Shown one piece after another: positions 1-7,622 of a stretch of 51,304 nt of DNA. A model generated the notes under the pieces. That model had not been told where the DNA came from. It worked only from the letters and a program-made list of their open reading frames with translations, and searched no databases. Each line of letters begins with the position of its first letter. Position 1 is the first letter of the stretch. The DNA comes from Sphingobacterium endophyticum. GTDB lineage: Bacteria; Bacteroidota; Bacteroidia; Sphingobacteriales; Sphingobacteriaceae. The position numbers and the translations under genes are program-made. The stretch covers positions 1-51,304 of the forward strand of contig NZ_SMMI01000023.1 in assembly GCF_009733535.1 (NCBI RefSeq), given 5' to 3'.

Positions 1-325
1 AGCCCTTCGGGCATCAATAGGGAGAGTAATTTACGTTCGGCTTCTTGCAAGGGATATCTGTATTAAAGATGCTAAACTAAGAAATTTTTAACATTCCCCC
101 CAAGAATTCAGCTTGGTCCCATTATTGTATTATTTGATAACTAATCTCAAAAAATAAAAAACCTGAGCTGGGGAAGCTCAGGTTTTTTTAACTAACCAAT
201 TATTAACCTAAATTATGAAATTTTTACTTTTTACTCTTTTTTACTCTGCTTGTACTAAATAAACGCAAAGTATATGCCGTAAGTATTATTCATTATATAG
301 ATTAACATCTTTTAACGGTTGTTGT
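1..325. other. Intergenic left edge with hairpin leader and a truncated lipoprotein start
   Basis: No complete gene is visible here. Two frames stay open from base 1 (one ends at the TAA near 64-66, another near base 90), so the 3' end of an upstream gene may lie at the edge, but I cannot choose the frame. After a strong hairpin at 161-183 comes an AT-rich leader (193-210). It is followed by an ATG at 215 opening a 15-codon frame, 215-262, reading MKFLLFTLFYSACTK. That resembles the start of a lipoprotein with a lipobox (YSAC) that stops at once, so it is probably a remnant. Confidence 0.4.
161..189 (+). terminator. Intrinsic terminator-like hairpin
   Basis: A perfect 9-bp stem (ACCTGAGCT at 161-169, AGCTCAGGT at 175-183) encloses a GGGGA loop. 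It is followed by a run of seven T at 183-189 and preceded by an A-rich stretch, so it could terminate transcription in both directions. It ends transcription entering from the left, or acts as an attenuator for the leader just downstream. Confidence 0.75.
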
Positions 326-1513
326 TTATAAACTTTGATAATCCTTAGCAATAACTAATATTCTATTCTTTAAACCATCTATAATATAGTAATACTTATC
401 ATCTGAATCAGTTGATGTTTCAATGTGTCCGGTTTTGTGTGCTGTTAATCTGTCATAATAATCTAGTTGCTTGTCAGCGTTGCCAGTAGTAGGTTCGGTA
501 GGGAACATGGATGTTTCTTCATAAAATCCTGTCAATTTCTTGCGAATACCATCCGATGTAAACATATACCGATCATCGATACAGAAGTTTGGATTTATAC
601 CCATTCTATAAGTATCCTCTTTAATTGTATAGAAAAGAGAAAGAGTATTATTATAGTATCTGAATATTTTATCTTCGATTTGAAAGAATATTCCTCGATT
701 TGTTTCTCTTAGTTTCTTAATGCCAAGGTTTAGTGGTTCTTTGAGGGTTTTGCTGAGGTCGTAATAGGTGGCTTTTCCTTCGGGGGTTATGATATGGAAT
801 CTTTTATTGCTGGAATATCCTAATAAAAGGGCAGATTGTGGAGCAGTGATAAAATCGGCTAATGGTTCCCTAAAGCGGAAGACATCTTTTGCTGGAGCTG
901 ACCCTTGTTTAATTTTGATTACTATTAGGTCTGCATCGCTTACTGTTTTACCATAAAATATCTGCCAGTCATTACCTTTACCATCTTTCTTTACTGTTCC
1001 AAATTCTTCATACGCTCCAAAATTATGTTTTGGAGCAACTTCTTTTTTAATTGAATTACCCTTGGACATATTCACCGTGAAGAATGAAGGGGTGTGAAAG
1101 TTCCTGATGGTATTAGTTATAAAAATATCATGAGGTTTTAATGATTCTGTATTACTATTCAATGGAGTGTAAGTATCTAATATGTAGTTTTCACTGGTTT
1201 CTTCATGTTTATATTTTTCCCAGGTTCCTGCTACGATTTTGTTTTGAACGAGGTCATATCTTAGGATATGGAAATCTTCTTGGGCAACTCTGAATTTAAC
1301 CATGTAAAGACCATTGTCCGTAGCTTGAATATCTGTAACAGCTCCATCGAATCGAAATTCGGCAGGAAGATTTACCCATTCGCCAAAAATAGCAGCAATA
1401 GGATCTGTCTTAGGTTCCTTGATGGGGTCGGTTTCTTCGTCTATTACATTAATACCTTCAGGATCACAGGCGATAAATAGGCATATAGCCAGAATAAAGG
1501 GTAGATATTTCAT
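326..1513 (-). CDS. Hypothetical lipoprotein, possibly propeller-like
   Basis: A 395-residue exported protein of unknown function. The N-terminus is a short type II signal peptide with lipobox LFIAC (Cys16), followed by acidic residues and then a Pro/Lys/Asp-rich linker. The body is rich in beta strands and aromatic residues. It has recurring strand-like units such as RYDLVQNKIV, FHIITPEGKATYYDL and KIFRYYNNTLSLF, suggesting a beta-propeller-like fold, but I recognise no family. It stands alone, reading left towards the hairpin at 161-189. The ATG at 1513 directly precedes the signal peptide, which fixes the start. I infer a surface or periplasmic lipoprotein. Confidence 0.75.
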   Translation of the reverse strand: MKYLPFILAICLFIACDPEGINVIDEETDPIKEPKTDPIAAIFGEWVNLPAEFRFDGAVTDIQATDNGLYMVKFRVAQEDFHILRYDLVQNKIVAGTWEKYKHEETSENYILDTYTPLNSNTESLKPHDIFITNTIRNFHTPSFFTVNMSKGNSIKKEVAPKHNFGAYEEFGTVKKDGKGNDWQIFYGKTVSDADLIVIKIKQGSAPAKDVFRFREPLADFITAPQSALLLGYSSNKRFHIITPEGKATYYDLSKTLKEPLNLGIKKLRETNRGIFFQIEDKIFRYYNNTLSLFYTIKEDTYRMGINPNFCIDDRYMFTSDGIRKKLTGFYEETSMFPTEPTTGNADKQLDYYDRLTAHKTGHIETSTDSDDKYYYIIDGLKNRILVIAKDYQSL

Positions 1514-1579
1514 TTTTTAGAAGAATTAATAATTGTTGGTAATTATGTTCAAATTTATCTTGGGAATTGAAGATTTGAA

Positions 1580-1627
1580 ATACCTAACCTGAGGTATATT
1601 TAGGTTCGAACCTAAGATCTACGGTTT
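1580..1627 (-). repeat. Decayed partial copy of tRNA-Arg and its downstream flank
   Basis: Bases 1603-1627 match 24 of 25 bases of the T-arm to anticodon-stem portion of the intact tRNA-Arg (3289-3313), in the same orientation. Directly to the left, 1580-1603 matches 20 of 24 bases of 3205-3228, which lies downstream of the intact tRNA. The acceptor end and terminator between these two parts are missing. This is therefore a deletion-bearing copy of the tRNA region and not a functional tRNA. The two copies bracket the lipoprotein genes at 1669 and 2506. Confidence 0.7.
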
Positions 1628-1668
1628 TATCGCTCTTAGGGGATTTTTTATTATATTGAAATTCTAAA

Positions 1669-2136
1669 TTGAACTATACATTGAAAAGAATATTATTGCC
1701 TGTCCTTCTTATTATTAGCATAGGATTTACTGGATGTAGTAAATCAGAGTCAACAATTGGTTTAACAGAAGTAATAAGAGGATATGCTACTGTTTCTGGA
1801 GATCAGTGGGTGAAGAACAACCGGCTATACGCTAGGTTTTCCATTGTACCGGCTGATGAATTTCCAGTGAATCCTACCAAAATCGAGATTGAAAAATTAA
1901 TATCGAATGAAACTAAGGCAGCAGTAGATTTTAGCGATGTATTGCCTCTTGGTGACTACGTATTAATAATGATAGTTAGTGAGCATAATGAACGTTATCC
2001 GACACTGACTGATGCTTACACTTATAAAAAAGTTACGCTATCGAAGGGAACAGTTGTTAGAATCATGGAATTTGATTATGATGGTGGTACTGGTTATCAC
2101 CCGTGGAAAGATGGAATCTTGAAATCCAGAAATTAG
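1669..2136 (+). CDS. Hypothetical small lipoprotein (TTG start)
   Basis: A 155-residue predicted lipoprotein. The signal peptide ends in lipobox GFTGC (Cys23) followed by Ser/Lys. The mature part is about 130 residues, strand-rich, with no family that I recognise. The only start that includes the whole signal peptide is TTG at 1669. No ATG lies upstream in frame, so this is either a genuine TTG start or an ATG lost by mutation. The gene begins 42 bp after the broken tRNA-Arg copy and is followed by a coding-like remnant (2162-2308), so it may be decaying. Export is well supported; the function is unknown. Confidence 0.6.
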   Translation: MNYTLKRILLPVLLIISIGFTGCSKSESTIGLTEVIRGYATVSGDQWVKNNRLYARFSIVPADEFPVNPTKIEIEKLISNETKAAVDFSDVLPLGDYVLIMIVSEHNERYPTLTDAYTYKKVTLSKGTVVRIMEFDYDGGTGYHPWKDGILKSRN

Positions 2137-2161
2137 ATGCCGCTGTGAAGGCTGACATTGA

Positions 2162-2308
2162 TCTCAATATATTGAAGCCTATTCTCTCCTTATTGAAGAT
2201 GGTAAAGGAAGTAGTTTTGATGATTTTAATTCGGATATAGTTATGCCTATATCTGAAATATTAACAATATCATTCTACAACCAAGTGATATATGATATTT
2301 TAAATTGA
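2162..2308 (+). pseudogene. Possible C-terminal remnant of a gene
   Basis: A 48-codon open stretch with no start codon at its head, following an in-frame TGA, ends at TGA 2306-2308. Its translation has normal protein composition (for example IEAYSLLIEDGKGSSFDDF) and no simple bias. It lies between two lipoprotein genes and is followed by a terminator, as expected for the tail of a lost gene. The parent family is not identifiable, and a chance open frame remains possible. Confidence 0.3.
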
Positions 2309-2397
2309 CGCTCCTCCATCCCGATAGATTTTTGTTTTACAACTTTCCATTGAAAATTATTTACAACATTATTCTATTAAATATTTATGTAAGTAAT

Positions 2398-2428
2398 AGC
2401 CTCTTCCTTAATTGGATGAGGCTTTTTA
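2398..2428 (+). terminator. Intrinsic terminator
   Basis: The stem AGCCTC-T-TCC pairs with GGA-T-GAGGCT, with one internal T/T mismatch and a TTAATT loop. It is followed by five T. It lies downstream of the 1669 lipoprotein and the remnant at 2162-2308, and separates them from the next gene. The remaining bases of the 2137-2505 gap show nothing else that I can name. Confidence 0.65.
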
Positions 2429-2505
2429 TTATAATTCGAAAAAACATTTTATTCATGTAGCATACATTCTAAACATTTCGCTACATTTAAAAAACCTAAT
2501 GTATT

Positions 2506-3132
2506 ATGAAAAATAAAACCTTAACTACTTTTGTACTATTTATATTACTTTTAACAACATCACTTTTTTATAGTTGTGACAAGGAAGGAAACCCTTTGCC
2601 AGATGGGAGGTTTGTTGAAATAACCTATAATGGAGAAACTTTTATACAGCAAAGAAAAGCTTTTGTTTTAAGCAGTTTTAACGGACCAAACTTTGATTAT
2701 TATTATTACAATTTACCTCAATCTGCTAATGGGGTTAAGTATATTGAATTAAATGCTACTTTGCGAAAGAAAGATTCTAAAGATGGTCCGGGACATAGGG
2801 TTTTTATAAAGATACCTGTAGGGGATGAGATCCTTCTTAACCACGAGTATGTGATTAAATCACTTCCGGATAAGAGAATAATTAATTCGAAAGATGAAGG
2901 ATTGGAAATTTACCGAAATAGTAATATGTCATATATTAGATTTATTTCATATTTGAATAATTCACAATACTTATTTGGTGATGGAAAGGTCTATTTTACC
3001 AAAATAACAAAGAATGAAAATGGAGTTGAGGATATTGAAGGAACTTTTGAATTCTCCATTCCATCATTTGCGGAAAACGACGGATTTGATGTAATAAAAG
3101 GTAAATTCAAACTTTATTTAAATAAAGTCTAA
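2506..3132 (+). CDS. Hypothetical lipoprotein
   Basis: A 208-residue predicted lipoprotein. A long hydrophobic signal segment ends in lipobox LFYSC (Cys24), followed by DKEGN. The mature protein is strand-rich and polar, with patches such as DYYYYNLP and FIKIPVGDEILLN, and has no recognised domain. The ATG at 2506 follows an AT-rich leader, with the preceding terminator about 80 bp upstream, so it is probably transcribed alone. It is not evidently a paralogue of the 1669 protein. It lies within the segment bracketed by the two tRNA-Arg sequences, suggesting accessory status. The function is unknown. Confidence 0.7.
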   Translation: MKNKTLTTFVLFILLLTTSLFYSCDKEGNPLPDGRFVEITYNGETFIQQRKAFVLSSFNGPNFDYYYYNLPQSANGVKYIELNATLRKKDSKDGPGHRVFIKIPVGDEILLNHEYVIKSLPDKRIINSKDEGLEIYRNSNMSYIRFISYLNNSQYLFGDGKVYFTKITKNENGVEDIEGTFEFSIPSFAENDGFDVIKGKFKLYLNKV

Positions 3133-3239
3133 TACTGATTTATTTTTTGAGTTTTAAGGACCTTCTTTAATAGGTTGGGGCTTTATTATTAAACAAAAAT
3201 AAATATACCCAACCTCAGGCATTTTTAGAGGTAATAAAA

Positions 3240-3267
3240 AAAGCCTTACAAGAAATTGCAAGGCTTT
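3240..3267 (-). terminator. Terminator of tRNA-Arg
   Basis: AAAGCCTT (3240-3247) pairs with AAGGCTTT (3260-3267), extended by two inner pairs. On the minus strand it is followed by a run of T (the A-run at 3234-3242). It lies 10 bp beyond the 3' end of tRNA-Arg and fits its terminator. Confidence 0.75.
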
Positions 3268-3276
3268 AAAAAGAAG

Positions 3277-3350
3277 TACGCCAATTAGGGTTCGAACCTA
3301 AGACCTACGGTTTAGAAAACCGTTGCTCTATCCAGCTGAGCTATTGGCGC
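3277..3350 (-). tRNA. tRNA-Arg (anticodon UCU)
   Basis: On the minus strand the acceptor stem GCGCCAA pairs with TTGGCGT (one G-U pair). There is a D-arm AGCTCAGCTGGATAGAGC and an anticodon loop TTTCTAA with anticodon TCT. The T-arm contains GGTTCGAACCC, and the discriminator base is A. The CCA end is not encoded. The gene reads AGA codons. A TTTG-N19-TACTTTTG promoter lies just upstream and a hairpin terminator just downstream, so it is a single-gene unit. Confidence 0.95.
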
Positions 3351-3363
3351 TTATTTTGTGAAG

Positions 3364-3394
3364 CAAAAGTAGGTATTTGCTTGATAAAAGCAAA
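3364..3394 (-). promoter_or_regulatory. Promoter of tRNA-Arg
   Basis: On the minus strand, TTTG (3391-3394) and TACTTTTG (3364-3371) are separated by 19 bp. This is an exact match to the Bacteroidota primary sigma factor consensus (-33 TTTG, -7 TANNTTTG). The predicted transcript would start a few bases before the tRNA 5' end at 3350. Confidence 0.75.
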
Positions 3395-3601
3395 ATAAAA
3401 TGTGTTTTTTTAATGTGATAATCATTAACTAATTGCAATACAAGTATATATTTTTTAGTCGTTGACGTGGATATATGTTTACGATATGAATAGGACTAGG
3501 AAATAGGGGTGAGGATAAAATTTTTTATGCTTATAATAGGTTAAAAATCAGTCTAATTGAGCAGTAAAAGGGGTTTTAATCCATATTATTTTCATTTTTT
3601 A

Positions 3602-3632
3602 TTTGGAGATCAAGTCAGAATTTGTACTTTTG
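3602..3632 (+). promoter_or_regulatory. Promoter of tRNA-Ser
   Basis: TTTG (3602-3605) and TACTTTTG (3625-3632) are separated by 19 bp, again an exact consensus match. The -7 element ends only 4 bp before the tRNA at 3637, so transcription would start at or within a few bases of the mature 5' end. Confidence 0.7.
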
Positions 3633-3636
3633 TCGC

Positions 3637-3724
3637 GGAGAGTTGGCAGAGTGGTCGAATGCGGCGGTCTTGAAAACCGTTAACTGTCACAGGTTCGGGG
3701 GTTCGAATCCCTCACTCTCCGCCA
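3637..3724 (+). tRNA. tRNA-Ser (anticodon UGA)
   Basis: The acceptor stem GGAGAGT pairs with ACTCTCC, the discriminator is G, and CCA (3722-3724) is encoded. The anticodon loop CTTGAAA gives anticodon TGA. A long variable arm (TAACTGTCACAGGTTCGGG region) marks it as class II, and the T-arm contains GGTTCGAATCC. It reads UCA codons. It is followed at once by a GC-rich hairpin that probably terminates it. Confidence 0.96.
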
Positions 3725-3736
3725 AATAAAACAAAG

Positions 3737-3760
3737 CCCGACGATAGTCGGGTTTTGTTG
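3737..3760 (+). terminator. Terminator after tRNA-Ser
   Basis: CCCGAC (3737-3742) pairs with GTCGGG (3747-3752) around a GATA loop, followed by TTTTGTTGTTT. Upstream ACAAAG can extend the pairing with TTTTGT. It begins 12 bp after the encoded CCA end. Confidence 0.75.
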
Positions 3761-3814
3761 TTTCTGGGGCTTTGCCAAATTTGTTTCAGCAAAAGATTCA
3801 GAAACAACAAAACC
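3751..3814. repeat. 16-bp perfect inverted repeat
   Basis: GGTTTTGTTGTTTCTG at 3751-3766 recurs as its exact reverse complement at 3799-3814, with 32 bp between. Its left arm overlaps the tRNA-Ser terminator. A shorter inverted pair GTTCAG/CTGAAC lies further right (about 3868-3903). The stretch 3725-4024 has no gene and is otherwise unexplained. Confidence 0.6.
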
Positions 3815-4024
3815 GAGAGCGTAGAAAGCGGCTTTGATTTATTTTAAGCCACCCCCAACATGGGATAGTTCAGGGTTTGTGCGCGGGAATCGCGGGGCTG
3901 AACTAATCCCTCCTAAACTGAGACCAGTCCTCATTAAGAAAATCCTATATTTATTCATAATTTAGTAACACTTTATACCTTCAAGCGATAATCAACAATA
4001 CCCCCATATTTTAAAACTGTCCAA

Positions 4025-4798
4025 ATGAATTTTCGAAGCATTATTCCTGATCAATCAATAGCCTTATTTGTTAGGAATATATGGGTATATGAAGATGATG
4101 GCAAAACACACACTTCACTACCATTTTTTGCGGATGGATATACAGGATTGATGTTTCAACAATCTGAAAACGGTTTAACTGTTAATCCTCACAACAAAAA
4201 AATGCCAGAAATCTTTTTGTACGGACAGACGATCAAGCCCATAACACTTGAAATAGGTGGTAGTTACCAAATTATTATTTTTCAGTTTTATCCCTTTGTT
4301 CTGAAAGCATTCTGGGAAATTATTCCTGAAAGCATCAATGATAGTTGTTATTATTTGAACAATACTTTGGAAAAAAGCATTGAAGAATTGACGGATGAAC
4401 TTTATCAGGCTGCTACTATTGATGATAAAATCACTATCCTATCTGACTTACTACTGATGTATTTTGAAAGAAGAAAGAACAGCCTTGATTTTTCAGTAAG
4501 AGAAGCCATTCAGGATATTATAGATTGTAAGGGTTTAGTTTCAATCAAAGGTCTTGCTGAAAAACAAAAGTTAAACATCCGTACTTTTGAAAGACGATTT
4601 CTAAAAGAAACCGGACTTCCGGCAAAGCAGTTTGCCAAAATCATCCAATTTCATTCCTCGCTTGAACAGCTTACAGCAAAGGACTATAAAAAATTGACGG
4701 ATATCGTTTATGAGAACGGCTTTTCTGACCAATCGCATTTTATTCGTGTGTTTAAGGCATTTACAGGAGAGACCCCTAAATCATTTAGTTCAAAATAA
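4025..4798 (+). CDS. AraC-family transcriptional regulator
   Basis: A 257-residue cytoplasmic DNA-binding regulator. The N-terminal ~150 residues form an AraC-type sensing domain, resembling the DUF6597 type with its SIALFVRNIWVYE opening. The C-terminal ~100 residues form the double helix-turn-helix: a first HTH around SIKGLAEKQKLNIRTFERR and a second around VYENGFSDQSHFIRVFKAF, ending with the usual G-x-TPKSF. It lies 87 bp upstream of a codirectional DUF1772 membrane protein, so that gene is a plausible target. The ligand is unknown. The family call is firm; the target is an inference. Confidence 0.88.
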   Translation: MNFRSIIPDQSIALFVRNIWVYEDDGKTHTSLPFFADGYTGLMFQQSENGLTVNPHNKKMPEIFLYGQTIKPITLEIGGSYQIIIFQFYPFVLKAFWEIIPESINDSCYYLNNTLEKSIEELTDELYQAATIDDKITILSDLLLMYFERRKNSLDFSVREAIQDIIDCKGLVSIKGLAEKQKLNIRTFERRFLKETGLPAKQFAKIIQFHSSLEQLTAKDYKKLTDIVYENGFSDQSHFIRVFKAFTGETPKSFSSK

Positions 4799-4885
4799 TT
4801 CGCTGTCGTTTTTGTTCTATTTTAAGTTTCAGCAAGTTCTCAACTTTACAGAAACAAAGTAGAATACGTTATCAATTTAATTGTT

Positions 4886-5389
4886 ATGAAGACACACGAA
4901 ATAATGTTGGCAATTGCCACAATCTTGACCGCATTGATGTCAGGTTTCTTTTTTTCCTATTCATTTTCTGTCAATTTGGGACTCCATAGGTTGGATAACC
5001 GTAGCTATTTAATGGCTATGCAAAATATAAATAGAGAAGTATTGAATCCTATATTTTACCTCTGTTTTTTTGGAGCGTTGATATTTCTAATTGTTGCGTC
5101 AATTCTATATTTCGATATACATTCTCCAAAATTTTATTTGATACTTTTTGCTTGTATTTCCTATGCAATTGGAGTGTTTGCAGTTACAGGTATTAGAAAT
5201 GTTCCATTGAACAATCAATTGGATGCATTTGTCATATCTAAAGCTTCAGAAGCTTCCATTCAAAATATGAGGGACATCTTTGAAGATGCATGGGTATTTT
5301 GGAATTCCATTCGAACTTGGGCTTCGTTTATTGCTGTAGTGTGTTTGATTGTAGGAATTGTGTTTTTCGGCACCGATTCAAAAAACTGA
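4886..5389 (+). CDS. DUF1772-family membrane protein
   Basis: A 167-residue integral membrane protein with about four hydrophobic segments: near the N-terminus, residues 50-75, residues 85-105 and the C-terminus. The segment GFFFSYSFSVNLGLHRLDNRSYLMAMQNINREV and a later N-P-x-F match the DUF1772 (anthrone-oxygenase-like) pattern, in which the conserved region follows the first helix. The enzymatic role suggested by fungal relatives is unproven in bacteria. It is probably cotranscribed with, or controlled by, the preceding AraC regulator. The ATG at 4886 follows an AT-rich leader with no strong Shine-Dalgarno. Confidence 0.8.
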   Translation: MKTHEIMLAIATILTALMSGFFFSYSFSVNLGLHRLDNRSYLMAMQNINREVLNPIFYLCFFGALIFLIVASILYFDIHSPKFYLILFACISYAIGVFAVTGIRNVPLNNQLDAFVISKASEASIQNMRDIFEDAWVFWNSIRTWASFIAVVCLIVGIVFFGTDSKN

Positions 5390-5611
5390 TTTTAGGTTTA
5401 AGTATTGTTTCCTGTATTGGCATTGAGATGATAAAACGATAAAATTTGAGTTTGTTATTCATTGCTTCACCCGATAATATTTTTGTTTAATTTCATTAGA
5501 TGAACTTTGTTTGCTTATATTGTTATGCTTTAATACCTATGAGAAATAATTCTAATTATCCGAATTATCTTTCATCTATCAATATTTGATTTTATTTAAA
5601 ACAATTTAGCA

Positions 5612-6727
5612 ATGAGGATAAGCCAACTATTAATTCTTCTTTTAGTGCTGTTTACTTTTAAATCTTATGGGAATGATGGGGCATATTTTGCATCTGGAAA
5701 TCAATTAATTCCTATTCAGGAAACTGATATTTCTGTGAAAAAGGAGATTTTGAAAGTTAAGAAACTGAATAATAAATACATTGAGGTTACCGTGTATTAT
5801 GAGTTTTTTAATCCTTCGGCAGAGAAGGAGATTATTGTAGGTTTTGAGGCAGTTTCTCCAGAAGGAGATGTTGACGGCACACCGAAAAAGGGATTGCATC
5901 CATACATGCGAGATTTTACGGTACTCATGAATGATCAACAGTTAAAATATGAAGTTTCGCATGTTGCTGATTCACTTTATAATCAAAATGGAAAGATTAA
6001 AAGCGTAGACCTCAAGACCTTTGAAGGAAATAAAAGCGGAAATTATGTAGACTTTTTTTATGTCTACCATTTCAGGGCAAAATTCAAAAAAGGACTGAAT
6101 ATCATAAAGCATACTTACACGTTTGATGTATCAAATGGTATCGACTATAATTATCATTTCGATTATGTTCTAACAGCGGCAAACCGTTGGGCTAATCATC
6201 AGATTGATGATTTTACATTGATCGTAGAAATGGAAGATTTTGAAATTTTTAATATTGCCAAAACATTTTTTACAAATAAGAATGAGTGGATTATTGATGG
6301 TATTGGAAAAGTTGATGATGTTAAGGGAATAGATGGTACTCCAAATGATAAAAACGTTTTAAAGTTTATTATGCAAAAGGGTAGTTTAAAGTTTCAAAAG
6401 AAAAACTTCAAACCTAAAGGAGAGTTATCCATTTATAGTTTCAACCCATACATCGAAGCAAATGTAAAACAAGGGAAAGATTTTAATCTGCCTTTTTCGA
6501 TTTACATGCAAGGACATATAGACATCGATGAGCCAATTTCAGATTTTCAAAGGAAAGTTTTGGTTAACTTGCCTTATGCTAGAAGAGGTTATCTTTTTAA
6601 GGATAAGGAATTAAATTCCTACTTCAGAAATATGAATTGGTATATTCCTAACCCTGATTATGTTCCTAATTTAACGGGTTTGAAAACTACTGAACAAAAT
6701 TGGATTAAGAGATGGTCGAGAAAATGA
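5612..6727 (+). CDS. Exported YARHG-domain protein
   Basis: A 371-residue secreted or periplasmic protein. A cleavable signal peptide (residues 1-20, LLVLFTFKSYGND) is followed by about 270 residues of strand-rich sequence resembling DUF4424-type domains. The last 50 residues contain the YARHG signature: YARRGYLFKDKELNSYF, then NWYIPNP, and a closing ...EQNWIKRW. YARHG is an extracellular domain of unknown function, often attached to surface proteins. The gene is isolated by 222 bp upstream and 173 bp downstream. The domain call is good; the role is unknown. Confidence 0.8.
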   Translation: MRISQLLILLLVLFTFKSYGNDGAYFASGNQLIPIQETDISVKKEILKVKKLNNKYIEVTVYYEFFNPSAEKEIIVGFEAVSPEGDVDGTPKKGLHPYMRDFTVLMNDQQLKYEVSHVADSLYNQNGKIKSVDLKTFEGNKSGNYVDFFYVYHFRAKFKKGLNIIKHTYTFDVSNGIDYNYHFDYVLTAANRWANHQIDDFTLIVEMEDFEIFNIAKTFFTNKNEWIIDGIGKVDDVKGIDGTPNDKNVLKFIMQKGSLKFQKKNFKPKGELSIYSFNPYIEANVKQGKDFNLPFSIYMQGHIDIDEPISDFQRKVLVNLPYARRGYLFKDKELNSYFRNMNWYIPNPDYVPNLTGLKTTEQNWIKRWSRK

Positions 6728-6900
6728 TGGATTTGATATTAGTTATTCCTAATAGATATCCTGAATTTTTAAAATAAATTTTACCGAATAAATTGTTTTT
6801 TTAGTTTTGCAGGAAATTAATTTCTTTATTATCCTTTTATAAACTTATTTTTATTAATCAAGCGGATTTATTTTAGGTAAAGAGATTTTCTACCATACTA

Positions 6901-7587
6901 TTGATGAAAGAAAAAATTAAGAAACTGGTTAATAAAAACCCATTTTTAAAGGATATTATAGATGAAATGCGGGAAAAGAAGAAGCGGTTCTCATCTAAAT
7001 TTGACAAAAATATTATTGGGAAAGAAAATAGTCTTAAAATAGACCCAACAGCTTTTTTTAATAATTGTGTTATAGATATTGATGGAAATAACAACACTGT
7101 TATTGTTGATAAAAACTGTCAATTGAATAATTTGAAGATTCATATTCAGGGTAATGATAATTTGTTGGTTCTTAATGAAAGTGTGAAATTCAATGGCCTC
7201 TTTTGGTTAACAGGCAATAAAGGTAAAATAGAAATAGGGGCTGGAACAACCACTGAATATAATGTGATGCTCCAGATTTCCGAGGATAACTTAAGTATTC
7301 AGGTAGGTGAAGACTGTATGTTTAGTAGTAATATTCTTGTTTGGACTCAAGATTGGCATCACATTTATGATTTAGAGGGCAACTTAATTAATGAATCCAA
7401 AAGTGTAATAATAAAAGATCACGTTTGGATTGGATATGATTCTAAAATCTTAAAAGGAGTGACAATTGGAAGCAATAATATCATAGGTGCAGGTGCAGTT
7501 GTTACCAAAAGTTATGAAGAAGAAAATGTAGTTATCGCAGGAAACCCTGGACGAATAGTAAAAAGGGATATTACATGGAAGAGGTAA
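6901..7587 (+). CDS. Hexapeptide-repeat acyltransferase (left-handed beta-helix)
   Basis: A 228-residue cytoplasmic enzyme that probably transfers an acetyl or acyl group to a sugar. After a lysine-rich N-terminus the chain consists of hexapeptide turns (from about residue 45 to 215). It has the CatB/WbbJ-type core DWHHIYDLEG, IIKDHVWIGYDSKILKGV and IGAGAVVTKSY, closing with GNPGRIVKRD. The DHVWIG histidine region is typical of the family's active site. The start codon at 6901 is TTG, with ATG at 6904 a likely alternative that removes one residue. No glycan cluster surrounds it, so the acceptor cannot be inferred. Confidence 0.85.
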   Translation: MMKEKIKKLVNKNPFLKDIIDEMREKKKRFSSKFDKNIIGKENSLKIDPTAFFNNCVIDIDGNNNTVIVDKNCQLNNLKIHIQGNDNLLVLNESVKFNGLFWLTGNKGKIEIGAGTTTEYNVMLQISEDNLSIQVGEDCMFSSNILVWTQDWHHIYDLEGNLINESKSVIIKDHVWIGYDSKILKGVTIGSNNIIGAGAVVTKSYEEENVVIAGNPGRIVKRDITWKR

Positions 7588-7622
7588 AACTCTTTAGCGA
7601 TCAATACATTTTCCAAAATTAT

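Noticed and set aside
1603..1630. Second functional tRNA-Arg
   Set aside because: Only the T-arm to anticodon stem is present. The acceptor stem and D-arm are missing, so it cannot fold as a tRNA.
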